DNA of 64,000 nt, taken from the NCBI RefSeq assembly GCF_030412015.1, contig NZ_JASNRD010000003.1, positions 124,001-188,000 of the forward strand, read 5' to 3'. The translations under genes were made by a program, and so were the position numbers. The stretch comes from Massilia sp. YIM B02763 (GTDB taxonomy: Bacteria; Pseudomonadota; Gammaproteobacteria; Burkholderiales; Burkholderiaceae_D). Under the pieces are notes generated by a model. It was not told the origin of the DNA and did no database searches. It worked only from the letters and a program-made list of their open reading frames with translations. This document shows positions 8,170 to 18,298 of the stretch, in pieces (positions within the stretch are counted from its first letter, which is position 1; each line of letters starts with the position of its first letter).

Positions 8170-9656
8170 GCTGTCGTTGTCGAGGGTTGGCCGGCCGCCT
8201 GCGGCGCGTCCAGCCGGATCTTCACTGCCACCATCGTGCCACCGCCGGGGGCCGGCGACAAGGTCAGGGTGCCGCCCAGGGCCCGGGCCCGTTCGCTCAT
8301 GCCGCGCAGGCCGAAGGACTGCGGCTTGAGACGGTCGGAAGGCGCGATGCCGCGTCCATTATCGCAGATGGTGAGGAGCAAGTCGCGGCCCTGGCGGTCG
8401 AGGTCCACCGTCACGCGGGTCGCCTCGGCATGCTTGGCGATATTCGTCAGCGCTTCCTGGAAGATGCGGAACAACGCGGCCGCATGGTCCGGGTCGAGCG
8501 CGACTTCCTTGGTGTTGCTGCAGAAGATGCAGGGAATGCCCATGCGCTTCTCGAATTCCTGGGCCTGCCAGCCGAGCGCGGCGACGATGCCCAGGTCCAG
8601 CATGGCCGGGCGCAAATCGAGGGCGATGCGCTGCACGGCCTCGATGCTGCGGTCGACCAGGTCGTCCAGGTAGCGCGCCTTGTCGCGCAAGGCGGGGTCG
8701 TCGGGCAGGCGTTCGGCCAGCATCGCCAGCGCCATCTTGATCGCCGTGAGGTTGCCGCCCAGGTCGTCGTGGATCTCGCGCGCGATGCGGGCGCGTTCCT
8801 GTTCCTTCACCTGCTCGATGTGCTCGTTCAACTCGGCCAGGCGCGCGCGCGAGGCGCGGATCTCTTCCTGCTCCAGGCGGCTGGCCGTGATATTGGTCAT
8901 GAAGCCGTCCCACTGCGTGCCGTCTTCCAGCGGCAGCGGGGTGGCGCGCAGGTTGATCCACTTGACGTCCTTCCAGGCGTCGATCCAGATGCGGCCTTCC
9001 CAGTTCAGCGTGGTCAGTTCGGATTGCGAGGCGGCCAGTTCGTCGAGGTAGTCGTTGCGGTCTTCCGGCAGGATCAGTTCCAGGAAGCGCTGCGGCGCCT
9101 CCTGCAGTTCGGCCGCCGACATGCCCAGCAGCGCGCCGCAGCCTTCGCTCAGGTAGGGGAAGGCGACGCGGCCGTCGTCGTACTGCACGAACTGGTAGAC
9201 CAGGCCCGGCGTGTGGTCGACCACGGCGTCGAAATGGGCCTGGTACTGTTCCAGCGCGGTGGCGACGGCGTACACCAGCGCCAGGTCGTCGTCGATCGCC
9301 AGCAGCAGGCGGCGGCCGTCGCGCACCACGCGCAGGAAGTGCAGCTTGGCCGGATAGCTGCCGCCGTCGGCGCGCTGGAACTGGGTGCGCAGGCTGTCGT
9401 GGGCGCCGGCATCCTGGCTCAAGCCTTCCAGCAGGTCTTCCAGCTTGCCGCGCTCCAGTTCCGGCGCCAGGTCGAACGGGGTCATCGTGCGCAGCGCCTC
9501 AGCATCGTAGCCCAGGCTGGCCTGCGCCGCGGCGCTGGCGTCGACCAGCAGCAAGGTGGCGGCATCGAACAGGTAGACGTCGCTGATGCCGGACTGCAGC
9601 TCGGGGGCGAGGGTGGGCGACTGGGCGGTGCCGGAAACAGGGAGGTTGAGGCTCAT
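8166..9656 (-). CDS. PAS-containing histidine kinase (NarX/HisKA_3 type)
   Basis: A 496-residue sensor kinase partnered with the response regulator that overlaps its 3' end. The N-terminal half holds two PAS-like folds (about 25-140 and 150-275) and no transmembrane segment, so sensing is probably cytoplasmic. The dimerisation region has REIHDDLGGNLTAIK with phospho-acceptor His296. The ATPase has TNIAKHAEATRV (N box), CDNGRGI (G1) and FGLRGMSERARALGG (G2), the layout of the NarL-partner kinases. Confidence 0.92.
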   Translation of the reverse strand: MSLNLPVSGTAQSPTLAPELQSGISDVYLFDAATLLLVDASAAAQASLGYDAEALRTMTPFDLAPELERGKLEDLLEGLSQDAGAHDSLRTQFQRADGGSYPAKLHFLRVVRDGRRLLLAIDDDLALVYAVATALEQYQAHFDAVVDHTPGLVYQFVQYDDGRVAFPYLSEGCGALLGMSAAELQEAPQRFLELILPEDRNDYLDELAASQSELTTLNWEGRIWIDAWKDVKWINLRATPLPLEDGTQWDGFMTNITASRLEQEEIRASRARLAELNEHIEQVKEQERARIAREIHDDLGGNLTAIKMALAMLAERLPDDPALRDKARYLDDLVDRSIEAVQRIALDLRPAMLDLGIVAALGWQAQEFEKRMGIPCIFCSNTKEVALDPDHAAALFRIFQEALTNIAKHAEATRVTVDLDRQGRDLLLTICDNGRGIAPSDRLKPQSFGLRGMSERARALGGTLTLSPAPGGGTMVAVKIRLDAPQAAGQPSTTTA

Positions 9657-9686
9657 GTCGGGCTCTTGGTCTGGGCGGATGGTGGA

Positions 9687-10289
9687 TCAGCGGCGCCGGG
9701 CGCGCCACTGGACGATGAAACGGCGCAGCACGCGCGCCACGTGGCTGCCGTCGCGGCTGCCGAAGGCCGGTCCGGGACGGGGGCGGCGGCGCCAGCGGCG
9801 CCAGTTCAGCCTGGCCGCGCGCAAGGCGCGGGTCGTGCCGGCATAGGCGCGGCTTGCGCGCAGGTAGGCGATGCAGCGGTTCTTGATGCGCATGAAGGAG
9901 CCATGGCAGCGCGCGAACCAGCCGACGGCCAGCAGCGTCGGCAGCGTCAGCGCATACAGCCGGGCCACCACGGCCGCGCCGCCCAGCTTGGCGGCGACGA
10001 AGCAGGCGACGCCGGATGCCGCATGGCCCTTGGCGATCGCCCACAGGGCCAGCAGCTTGACGGGAAACAGCAGCAGCCCGGGCAGCACGAAGGCGCACAG
10101 GGCCGCGTACGGCGGCAGCGCGCGCACGCGCCGCTCCAGCGCCGCCAGCAGCGGCCAGCGCGCGAAGCAGCGCGCAATAGCGCGGCACAGGCGCAGGCCG
10201 GCATTCCAGCACCATTCCTCGAGCAGCAGGACGAGGGCTGCCAGGTAGACCAACGGTGCGACAAGGCTTCGTGTGGCGGGGCGAGTCAT
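9687..10289 (-). CDS. Hypothetical membrane protein
   Basis: About 200 residues, not recognised. There are hydrophobic segments near residues 8-22 (SLVAPLVYLAALVLLLEEW), 60-85 (ALCAFVLPGLLLFPVKLLAL) and 95-125, then a very Arg/Trp-rich cytoplasmic-looking tail (residues 155-200). An upstream in-frame start would add 22 residues, but the ATG at 10289 gives a sensible start (MTRPATRSL). It lies 30 bp upstream of the kinase gene on the same strand and divergent from greB. No function is assigned. Confidence 0.65.
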   Translation of the reverse strand: MTRPATRSLVAPLVYLAALVLLLEEWCWNAGLRLCRAIARCFARWPLLAALERRVRALPPYAALCAFVLPGLLLFPVKLLALWAIAKGHAASGVACFVAAKLGGAAVVARLYALTLPTLLAVGWFARCHGSFMRIKNRCIAYLRASRAYAGTTRALRAARLNWRRWRRRPRPGPAFGSRDGSHVARVLRRFIVQWRARRR

Positions 10290-10374
10290 GCCTGAATGAT
10301 ACGGTAAATATGAAACAGGAACCCGGCCTAGCGTGCTCGCGTCCCGGCTGACCATCTGGCGCTAGAATGGCGGC

Positions 10375-10943
<569 letters not shown>

Positions 10944-10944
<1 letters not shown>

Positions 10945-11537
10945 TGGACGGCTCCACCGATCTCGCATGCGGCCCCGACCCGCTGGCCGCGCTGCGCGCC
11001 GCCACCCAGACGCGCCACGAAGCGCTCGACAGCGGCCTCCCGATCGGCAAGGACGACGCGTCGCTGGCCGATTACGCGGCCCACCTGACGCTGTTGCGCG
11101 CCTGGCTGGCGCCGCTGCAGGACTGGCTGCGCCATGTCGAGGACGGCCCTCAGGCCGATGCCCGCTTCGACAACGACAAGCGCCTGGCGCTGCTGCAAGC
11201 TGATCTGGACGAGCCGGGCATGCCCCCATCCGCCCTGCCGGCGGACGCCGCGGCCTGGCCGCAGGATGCCAGCCCTGCATGGCGCTGGGGTGTGGCCTAC
11301 GTGGTGGAAGGATCGCAGCTGGGCGGCGCCGTGCTGTACGGCCGCCTGCATGCGCGGCTGGCGCCGCATCCGCTGCGTTACCTGAAGGGAGACGACGCCG
11401 GCCCGGGGCCGCGCTGGCGCGCCTTCATGCAGGCGCTGCGCGCGAACGTGCGCTCGCCGGAGGAGATCGCCGACGCATGCGCGGGCGCGTGCGCGGCGTT
11501 CGACCGGATTCTGGCTTTACGTACGACGATGGCGTGA
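10944..11537 (+). CDS. Biliverdin-producing heme oxygenase-like protein
   Basis: A 197-residue heme oxygenase-fold protein, predicted to open heme to biliverdin, CO and iron. The proximal heme ligand region is ATQTRHEALDS (His25), and the distal-helix motif appears as GVAYVVEGSQLGGAVLYG around residues 112-130. The ATG overlaps the greB stop (TGATG), so it is translationally coupled to greB, an unexpected partner. No bacteriophytochrome or heme-uptake gene is nearby, so the role (iron release or bilin supply) is open. Confidence 0.82.
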
Positions 11538-11541
11538 CATG

Positions 11542-11641
11542 GTAGGGTGGACGGCTCTGCCGTCCACGCGTGCAGGCAGCGGCGACTATGTCGATATGTA
11601 TGCTTGCGTCGAACGCGTGGACGGCAAGCCGTCCACCCTAC
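11542..11641. repeat. Family A palindromic repeat, copy 1 (paired hairpins)
   Basis: Two inverted copies of a GTAGGGTGGACGGC...GCCGTCCACGCGT hairpin face each other (11542-11571 and 11613-11641) with a unique spacer. It lies between the convergent heme oxygenase and spoT genes, where it could act as a bidirectional transcription end. Same family as the elements at 15129, 19095, 42991, 50138 and 52929. Confidence 0.88.
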
Positions 11642-11663
11642 CGACACGGAGCCGCTACGGCGT

Positions 11664-13907
11664 TCAGGTCCGCTCGCGCTCCACGCGGTTCACGCCCGCC
11701 ACGCGGCGCAGGTTGCGGATCAGGTGGGCCAGGTGCACGCGGTCCTTCACCTGGATGGTGAAGCGCAGCTGCGTCATCATGGCTTCGTCGTCCTCGTCCA
11801 TGCCCACATAGGTGATGTTGGCGTCGGATTCGCCGATCTCGGCCGCCACGCGGGCCAGGATGCCCTTCTCGTTGTTGATCAGGAGGCGGATGCGGCAGTC
11901 GAAGCGGCGGTTCAGTTCCTCGCCCCAGCGCACGGCGATCCAGCGGTCCGGTTCCTTCAGGCGCAGGCGCTGGGCCTGCGAGCAGTCGGACGTGTGCACG
12001 ACCAGGCCCTGGTCGCGGCGCAGCTGGCCGATGATCTGGTCGCCCGGGATCGGCAGGCAGCACGGCGCCAGCTGCACGGCCACCCCTTCGCTGCCGTAGA
12101 TCGTGACGGGGTCCAGTTCGCCGCCGCTGCTCGGTTGCGCGGGCAGGGCGTCGACGTCGCCGTCCATCAGGCCGAAGATGTGGCGCGCCACCAGCGCCGG
12201 CATGCGCTTGCCGATGCCGAGGTCGGCGTACAGCTCTTCCATCGACTTGGCCGAGGATTCGGCCAGCAGGCGCTCGATGGTCGCCGGCGTCAGCTCGGCC
12301 GTGACGCCCAGCTGGGCCAGCGACTGGGCCAGCAGTTCCTGGCCCAGTTCGACGGATTCGTTCAGGTTGACCGTGCGCAGGTGGTGGCGGATCGCCGAGC
12401 GCGCCTTGCCGGTGCGGACAAAACTCAGCCAGGTCGGGCTCGGGCGCGATTGCGGGTCGGTCTCGATCTCGACGATGTCGCCGTTGTGCAGCTCCGTGCG
12501 CAGCGACGCCGGTTCGTGGTTGATCTTGACGCCCACCGTGTGGTCGCCGATGCCCGTGTGGATGCTGTAGGCGAAGTCCAGCGGGGTGGCGCCGCGCGGC
12601 AGGGCGATGATCTTCGACTTGGGCGTGAACACGTAGACGGAATCCGGGAACAGGTCGACCTTGACGTGTTCGAGGAATTCGGCCGAGTCGCCCGTCTGCT
12701 GCTGGATGTCGAGCAGCGACTGCAGCCAGGCGTGAGTACGCTGCTGCAGGTCGGACATGTTCTGGTCGCCCGTCTTGTACAGCCAGTGCGCGGCCACGCC
12801 GGATTCCGCCGTGCGGTGCATGTCCTGGGTGCGGATCTGGAATTCGACCGGGGTGCCGTAGGGGCCGATGAGGGTGGTGTGCAGCGACTGGTAGCCGTTG
12901 ATCTTGCGGATCGCGATGTAGTCCTTGAACTTGCCCGGCATGGGCTTGTACAGGGCGTGCAGGGTGCCCAGCGCCACGTAACAGTTCGGGATCGAGTCGA
13001 CCACGACGCGGAAGCCGTACACGTCCAGCACCTGCGAGAACGACAGGTGCTTGTTGCGCATCTTCTTGTAGATGCCGAACAGCGTCTTTTCGCGGCCGTA
13101 GACCTCGGCCTGGATGCCGGCCGTGGCCAGCTGGTTCTTGACCGCGTCGAGGATCTTCTTGACCACTTCGCGGCGGTTGCCGCGCGCCGCCTTGATCGCC
13201 TTGGACAAGGTCTGGTAGCGCAGCGGGTACAGGTGCGAGAAGGACAGGTCCTGCAGCTCGCGGTAGATGTCGTTCAGGCCGAGGCGGTGGGCGATGGGCA
13301 CGTAGACTTCCATCGTCTCGCCGGCGATGCGGCGCTTCTTGGCCGGGACCATCACGCCCAGCGTGCGCATATTGTGCAGGCGGTCGGCCAGCTTGATGAG
13401 GATGACGCGCACGTCCGACGCCATCGCCAGCAGCATCTTGCGGAAGTTTTCCGCCTGCGCCTCGACGACGCTCTGGAACTCGATCTTTTCCAGCTTGGAC
13501 AGGCCGTCGACGAGGTTCGCGACCTGCGGGCCGAAGCGCTCGATCAGCTCTTCCTTCTTGACGTCCTGGTCCTCGATCACATCGTGCAGCAGCGCGGCCA
13601 TGATGGCCTGGGCGTCCAGCTTCCAGTCGGCGCAGATCTCGGCGACGGCGATCGGGTGCGAAATATAGGGCTCGCCCGACTTGCGCACCTGGCCGAGGTG
13701 CATCTCGTCCGAGAAGCGGTAGGCTTCCTTGACGCGCTTGAGTTCGACGGGCGTGAGGTATTCGGCCAGCTTGTTGGCCAGGTGGGTGATCGACGCGACA
13801 CCCGGGGCGCTCGCCGTATCGGCTTCCTGCGGCTTGGCGGAACGGCCGGGCCGGTTCGCTTGGGAAGTGGTGCCTGAGTGGACGGAGTCCGGTGAAGACA
13901 AATTCAT
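11664..13907 (-). CDS. spoT: Bifunctional (p)ppGpp synthetase/hydrolase SpoT
   Basis: Makes and degrades the stringent-response alarmone (p)ppGpp. About 747 residues, in family order: HD hydrolase (ALLHDVIEDQDV and KLADRLHNMRTL, with metal-binding His/Asp intact), synthetase (NGYQSLHTTLIGP), TGS domain, and a C-terminal ACT domain ending NLRRVAGVNRVERERT. The intact HD motif argues for bifunctional SpoT over a RelA-type synthetase. An in-frame TTG is two codons upstream; I use the ATG at 13907. Order gmk-rpoZ-spoT is conserved in proteobacteria. A family B repeat lies in the 237-bp gap after rpoZ. Confidence 0.95.
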   Translation of the reverse strand: MNLSSPDSVHSGTTSQANRPGRSAKPQEADTASAPGVASITHLANKLAEYLTPVELKRVKEAYRFSDEMHLGQVRKSGEPYISHPIAVAEICADWKLDAQAIMAALLHDVIEDQDVKKEELIERFGPQVANLVDGLSKLEKIEFQSVVEAQAENFRKMLLAMASDVRVILIKLADRLHNMRTLGVMVPAKKRRIAGETMEVYVPIAHRLGLNDIYRELQDLSFSHLYPLRYQTLSKAIKAARGNRREVVKKILDAVKNQLATAGIQAEVYGREKTLFGIYKKMRNKHLSFSQVLDVYGFRVVVDSIPNCYVALGTLHALYKPMPGKFKDYIAIRKINGYQSLHTTLIGPYGTPVEFQIRTQDMHRTAESGVAAHWLYKTGDQNMSDLQQRTHAWLQSLLDIQQQTGDSAEFLEHVKVDLFPDSVYVFTPKSKIIALPRGATPLDFAYSIHTGIGDHTVGVKINHEPASLRTELHNGDIVEIETDPQSRPSPTWLSFVRTGKARSAIRHHLRTVNLNESVELGQELLAQSLAQLGVTAELTPATIERLLAESSAKSMEELYADLGIGKRMPALVARHIFGLMDGDVDALPAQPSSGGELDPVTIYGSEGVAVQLAPCCLPIPGDQIIGQLRRDQGLVVHTSDCSQAQRLRLKEPDRWIAVRWGEELNRRFDCRIRLLINNEKGILARVAAEIGESDANITYVGMDEDDEAMMTQLRFTIQVKDRVHLAHLIRNLRRVAGVNRVERERT

Positions 13908-14018
13908 ACGCAATTTAATCAGCCGCTGTATATGGAAGCAGGATATCAGAATAACGCGCCGGTCGAATCCAGGTACCGGAAGTCGCTCGGCGGGGGGTGC
14001 TGCCAGGGGCCTTAACGA

Positions 14019-14100
14019 CGTCGTCCCCGCGAAGGCGGGGACCCAATTTGCATTGCCGATACGCTTGCTAAATTGGGCCCCCGCCTGCGCGGGGACGACG
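14019..14100. repeat. Family B palindromic repeat, copy 1
   Basis: A long inverted repeat. CGTCGTCCCCGCG...GCGGGGACCCAATTT pairs with AAATTGGGCCCCCGC...GCGGGGACGACG, and each arm also folds on itself. It lies between rpoZ and spoT, so a co-transcript would carry it as a strong mRNA structure. A close relative lies at 41803-41889. Confidence 0.85.
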
Positions 14101-14143
14101 GGTGATCGTGACGATCGGTTAAACCAGAGTCATCCCTGGTCTA

Positions 14144-14347
14144 TTACATCGGGACTTTCTTCAGCATTTCCAGGCCGACCTTGCCTGCGGCGATTTCACG
14201 CAGGGCGACGACGGTCGGCTTGTCTTTCGCTTCGACCTTCGGGGTGTGGCCCTGCAGCAGCTGGCGCGCGCGGTAGGTGGCGGCCAGGGTCAGCTGGAAA
14301 CGGTTCGGGACGTTCTTCAGGCAATCTTCGATGGTGATACGGGCCAT
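14144..14347 (-). CDS. rpoZ: RNA polymerase omega subunit
   Basis: A 67-residue omega subunit, which helps assemble beta' and takes part in the ppGpp site of RNA polymerase. The start [19 protein letters not shown] and the helix [11 protein letters not shown] are diagnostic. It lies between gmk and spoT, the conserved order linking guanine nucleotide supply, alarmone and polymerase. Confidence 0.97.
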   Translation of the reverse strand: MARITIEDCLKNVPNRFQLTLAATYRARQLLQGHTPKVEAKDKPTVVALREIAAGKVGLEMLKKVPM

Positions 14348-14414
14348 GGTGCTAACTCCTAGACGGACTAATCAGAAAAATGGTGCTGGCGGGACGAATG
14401 TTCCGAGCCGGATT

Positions 14415-15062
14415 TCAGGTGTTTGGTTGCAGTGCGTGGATTCCCAGCTGGGCGAACAGCTCGCAATTGCGGGCGGCTTGCTGGGCGAAGCGCAGGCGTG
14501 TCGCTTTGACAATTGCTTGCAGCTCGGATAGGGCGACGTTGAACTCTTCGTTGATGATAGCATATTCGAACTCGGGAGCGTGAGCGATCTCGCCTCCCGC
14601 CGCCAGCAGGCGCCGCGTGATGATGTGCGGTTCGTCGGTGCCGCGCTTGTTCAGCCGTTCTTCCAGCGCCGCGATCGACGGCGGCAGGATGAAGATGCCG
14701 GCCGCGTCCGGGAACTGCTTCTTCACCTGGCGCGCGCCCTGCCAGTCGATCTCCAGCAGGATGTCGGTGCCCGTCTTCATTTCCTGTTCCACGGTCAGGC
14801 GGCTCGTGCCGTAGTAATTGCCGTGCACCTCGGCCCACTCCAGGAACTCGCCGCGCTCGGCGCGGGCGACGAAGTCCTCGGCGCTCGTGAAGTGGTATTC
14901 GCGGCCGTCCTGTTCGCCCGGGCGCGGCGGACGCGTCGTGGTCGAGATCGACAGCTTGATGCCCGGTTCCTGCGCCAGCAGCGCATTGACCAGGGTCGAT
15001 TTGCCGGCGCCGGAAGGGGCGGCGACGACGAACAGGCTGCCGGAGAAGGCGTTGGTGAGCAT
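14415..15062 (-). CDS. gmk: Guanylate kinase
   Basis: Phosphorylates GMP to GDP. The 215-residue protein has the P-loop APSGAGKST (residues 14-22), the GMP-binding stretch [19 protein letters not shown] and [15 protein letters not shown]. It is the first gene of the gmk-rpoZ-spoT set on the minus strand. A family A repeat separates it from yicC. Confidence 0.97.
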   Translation of the reverse strand: MLTNAFSGSLFVVAAPSGAGKSTLVNALLAQEPGIKLSISTTTRPPRPGEQDGREYHFTSAEDFVARAERGEFLEWAEVHGNYYGTSRLTVEQEMKTGTDILLEIDWQGARQVKKQFPDAAGIFILPPSIAALEERLNKRGTDEPHIITRRLLAAGGEIAHAPEFEYAIINEEFNVALSELQAIVKATRLRFAQQAARNCELFAQLGIHALQPNT

Positions 15063-15128
15063 GGTGGGTTCCTTTTATTACGTGTGATTCGCGTATTGTC
15101 GCATTCCGGTATTGCAGAATGCAATTGA

Positions 15129-15188
15129 ACGCGTGGACAGCGAAGCTGTCCACCCTACGTAGGGTGGACGGCTCCGCCGTCCACGCGT
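15129..15188. repeat. Family A palindromic repeat, copy 2
   Basis: Two hairpins back to back with no spacer: ACGCGTGGACAGCGAAGCTG...CCCTAC at 15129-15158 meets GTAGGGTGGACGGC...ACGCGT at 15159-15188. The junction reads CCCTACGTAGGG. The order is the reverse of copy 1. Located between yicC and gmk, both minus strand. Confidence 0.85.
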
Positions 15189-15214
15189 CCAACACGGCCT
15201 GCTGGCCGCACACC

Positions 15215-16117
15215 TTATTCGAGGTTCTGGACCTGCTCGCGCATCTGCTCGATGAGCAGCTTGAGCTCCATCGACGCATCCGCCAGCTCCTTCACCGACG
15301 CCTTGGCGCCCAGCGTGTTCGCTTCGCGGTTCAGTTCCTGCATCATGAAGTCCAGGCGCTTGCCGACCTGGCCGCCCTTCTTGAGGATGTGACGGGTCTC
15401 GTTCAGGTGCGCGGTCAGGCGCGACAGTTCTTCCGAGACGTCGATGCGGATACCGTACAGGGTCACTTCCTGGCGGATGCGCTCGAACACTTCCTGGCGC
15501 GTGAGCACGGTCGGGTTGCCGTGGCCGGCCAGGCCCAGCGCATCCTGCATGCGCTCGACGGCCTTCTGCTGGAACTGGGAGATGACTTGCGGGATCAGCG
15601 GCGTGATGCGCTTGACGATGGCTTCCATCGACTCGATGCGCGAGACCAGCATGGCTTCCAGCGCCGCGCCTTCGCGGCGGCGGCTGTCGACGAAGGCCGC
15701 AATCGTTTTCGCGGCGAGCGCGGCGACGTCGGCCTGGAGCGACTCCTGGCCGACCTGCGCTTCCTCGATGACGCCGGGCCAGCGCAGCAGTTCGGCCACG
15801 GTCATCGGCGGCGCCGACACGAAGTGGCGCGTGACCTCGCCCTGCAGGCGGGCCAGGTCGGCCAGCAGTTCGTGGTTCAGGACTTGCGACCCGGCCGCGG
15901 CCTTGCGGCCGAACGACAGGCGGACTTCGACTTTGCCGCGCGTGATGGCGGCCATGATCGCGGAGCGCAGGTCCGGTTCCAGCGCGCGCAACTCGTCGTT
16001 GATGCGGAACTGCAAGTCGAGGAAGCGTGAATTGACGCTCTTGATCTCGATCGTCAGTGTCCCGGCAGCCCCTTCGCTGGTGGCTACCGCATAACCTGTC
16101 ATGCTAGAAATGCTCAA
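15215..16117 (-). CDS. yicC: YicC family endoribonuclease
   Basis: A 300-residue YicC protein; the family has RNase activity and promotes decay of small RNAs in Escherichia coli. The N-terminus MSISSMTGYAVATSEGAAG and the C-terminal DUF1732 part (GKRLDFMMQELNREANTLG, then ELKLLIEQMREQVQNLE) are characteristic. It lies upstream of gmk on the same strand, a common arrangement. The start is the first ATG, which matches the conserved SMTGY N-terminus. Confidence 0.94.
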   Translation of the reverse strand: MSISSMTGYAVATSEGAAGTLTIEIKSVNSRFLDLQFRINDELRALEPDLRSAIMAAITRGKVEVRLSFGRKAAAGSQVLNHELLADLARLQGEVTRHFVSAPPMTVAELLRWPGVIEEAQVGQESLQADVAALAAKTIAAFVDSRRREGAALEAMLVSRIESMEAIVKRITPLIPQVISQFQQKAVERMQDALGLAGHGNPTVLTRQEVFERIRQEVTLYGIRIDVSEELSRLTAHLNETRHILKKGGQVGKRLDFMMQELNREANTLGAKASVKELADASMELKLLIEQMREQVQNLE

Positions 16118-16280
16118 TGGAATCCCCGGGTTTCATGGAATCTCGCCTCACCACCGTGCGCCGCGCTGCCGGTCCGCCGTTGGCCCGCGCCGACAAGGGG
16201 TTGCCGAGCTCCCTTTATTCTTTACAAAGCGGTGATTTATCCACACAATCGCCGTGTTTAGCAAGGAATACTTTTCCCAC

Positions 16281-17306
16281 ATGGCTGCACAAAATAACGC
16301 ACCCCTGCCCGATGGGCTGGAAATTGGTGGATATCGCATTGTAAAGAAAATTGCGTCCGGCGGGTTCAGTATTGTTTATCTTGCATATGATTGCGATGGC
16401 AATGCAGTTGCAGTCAAGGAATATCTCCCCAGCGGCCTGGCGCTGCGCCAGCCCGGCGAGCTGGTGCCGGCCGTCGCCAAGCCCAATCTGCCCGTGTTCC
16501 GCATCGGCCTGAAATGCTTCTTCGAGGAGGGCAGGGCGCTGGCGCGCATCGTCCATCCGAACGTCGTGCGCGTGCTGAACTTCTTCCGCGCCAACGACAC
16601 CGTGTACATGGTCATGGCCTACGAATCGGGCCATTCGCTGCAGGAATACGCGGCGCGGCTCGGCGCGCGCGGCAGCCGCGCGGGCGAGGCCTTCATCCGC
16701 CGCATCTTCATGGGCGTGTGCGCCGGCCTGCGCGAAGTGCATGCCAACAAGCTGCTGCACCTGGACCTGAAGCCGGCCAATATCTACCTGCGTACCGACG
16801 GCTCGCCCATGCTGCTCGACTTCGGCGCGGCGCGCCAGACCATCCATACGGATTCCCCGACGCTCACGCCCATGTACACGCCCGGCTTCGCGGCGCCCGA
16901 GCTGACCAGCAAGGCGGTCGCGCTGGGGCCGTGGACCGATATCTACAGCATCGGCGCCGCCCTGTATGCCTGCATGGCGGGCACGCCGCCGCAACCGGCC
17001 GACCAGCGCCGCACGGACGACCGCATGGACGCGCAGTGCGCGCAGCTCGGCGGGGACTATTCTCCGGACCTGGTGGCGCTGGTGAAGTCCTGCCTGGCGC
17101 TCGATCCGCTGGCGCGCCCGCAAAGCGTGTTCGCCGTGCAGAAGACGCTGCAGGCCGGCCTGGCGCAAGCGCGCGGCGGCGACGAGGAACGGGGCCTGCC
17201 GGAGCAGGAGCAGGAGCAAAACCAGGAGCAGGAGCAGAAGCAGCCGCCGGCATCGGGCTGGCGCGGCCTGGTCGACCGCATCGGCTTCGGCCGCGGCCGC
17301 GCCTGA
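16281..17306 (+). CDS. Serine/threonine protein kinase with Gln/Glu-rich tail
   Basis: Hanks-type kinase of about 341 residues. Glycine loop [10 protein letters not shown] (24-33), ATP-anchoring Lys46 (AVAVKEYLP), catalytic loop HLDLKPAN with Asp162, and DFG at 180-182. The residue before the catalytic Asp is Leu instead of Arg (non-RD), so control by activation-loop phosphorylation may be weak. No transmembrane segment follows; the C-terminus has a run of Glu/Gln repeats (about 308-323) and a basic end. A GTG at 16254 would add nine residues. It is followed 15 bp later by its likely phosphatase. Confidence 0.9.
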   Translation: MAAQNNAPLPDGLEIGGYRIVKKIASGGFSIVYLAYDCDGNAVAVKEYLPSGLALRQPGELVPAVAKPNLPVFRIGLKCFFEEGRALARIVHPNVVRVLNFFRANDTVYMVMAYESGHSLQEYAARLGARGSRAGEAFIRRIFMGVCAGLREVHANKLLHLDLKPANIYLRTDGSPMLLDFGAARQTIHTDSPTLTPMYTPGFAAPELTSKAVALGPWTDIYSIGAALYACMAGTPPQPADQRRTDDRMDAQCAQLGGDYSPDLVALVKSCLALDPLARPQSVFAVQKTLQAGLAQARGGDEERGLPEQEQEQNQEQEQKQPPASGWRGLVDRIGFGRGRA

Positions 17307-17321
17307 ACAGCGGAGGGTGCG

Positions 17322-18254
17322 ATGCAATTCTCGGTTTACCAGCAAAGCCATATAGGAGGACGCGCGGTCAACCAGGACCGCATGGGCTACGTGTACACGC
17401 GCGAGGCGCTGCTGCTGGTGCTGGCGGACGGCATGGGCGGCCACGCGCGCGGCGAGATCGCCGCCGCCATCGCCCTGCAAAGCCTGTCGGCGCTGTTCCG
17501 CGCCCAGGCCACGCCCTATGTGCGCAAGCCCGAACGCTTCCTCGAGGATGCGCTTCTGCAGGCGCACCAGGACATCGTGCGCTATGCGCGCGAGCGCGCC
17601 ATGCCGGACAATCCGCGCACGACCATCGTCGCCTGCCTCGTGCAGCACAACTGCGCCGTGTGGGCGCATTGCGGCGACTCGCGCCTGTACTGGATGCGGC
17701 GCGGCCAGGTGCTGGCCAGGACGCGCGACCACTCGCACCTGGAGCACCTGATCGCCAAGGGCCTGGCCGATCCGTCCGAGCGCAATACCCACCCCGACCG
17801 CAACAAGCTGTACAGCTGCCTGGGCGCCAACGCCGCGCCGCGCGTCGAGTTGTCGCGCCAGGCCAGCCTGCAGCCGGGCGACATGCTGCTGCTGTGCTCC
17901 GACGGCCTGTGGTCGGTCCTGCCCGACACCGAGATCGCGCACCAATTGTCCAGCCGCGGCGTGGTGCAGGCGGTACCGGAGATGGTGGCCATGGCGACGT
18001 CGATCGCCGGCGGCCGCGCCGACAACACGACGGCGCTGGCGATCCAGTGGCAGGGCGAACACGCGCAGGGCGCTGCCGGCGCTGCCGGCGTCGTCTCGAC
18101 CCAGCTGCTGCAGGAAGGCGAGGTCACGACCCGCATGGCAGGCCGCGGCGACGGCAGCGATGGCGAAGCGGACCCGTTCGACGAGGACGACATCGAAAAG
18201 GCGATCGCCGAGATCCGCGACGCCATCGAGAAGTCCTCGCAGCTGCTCAAATAA
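17322..18254 (+). CDS. PP2C-type protein serine/threonine phosphatase
   Basis: Metal-dependent phosphatase of 310 residues, predicted to reverse the action of the kinase just upstream. PP2C motifs in order: NQDRMGYV (motif 1), [12 protein letters not shown] (motif 2), [18 protein letters not shown] and [11 protein letters not shown], with metal-binding aspartates all present. The last 70 residues are an acidic, low-complexity tail ([11 protein letters not shown]) outside the catalytic fold. A GGAGG lies just before the ATG. Confidence 0.93.
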   Translation: MQFSVYQQSHIGGRAVNQDRMGYVYTREALLLVLADGMGGHARGEIAAAIALQSLSALFRAQATPYVRKPERFLEDALLQAHQDIVRYARERAMPDNPRTTIVACLVQHNCAVWAHCGDSRLYWMRRGQVLARTRDHSHLEHLIAKGLADPSERNTHPDRNKLYSCLGANAAPRVELSRQASLQPGDMLLLCSDGLWSVLPDTEIAHQLSSRGVVQAVPEMVAMATSIAGGRADNTTALAIQWQGEHAQGAAGAAGVVSTQLLQEGEVTTRMAGRGDGSDGEADPFDEDDIEKAIAEIRDAIEKSSQLLK

Positions 18255-18298
18255 ACAATTTATACTGGCCCACCAAGCAACAAGGACAAAGGATTCCC

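Noticed and set aside
16237..16245. Perfect DnaA box TTATCCACA before the kinase gene
   Set aside because: A single 9-mer without further boxes, an AT-rich region or dnaA/dnaN nearby is not an origin; one copy is expected by chance in many windows.
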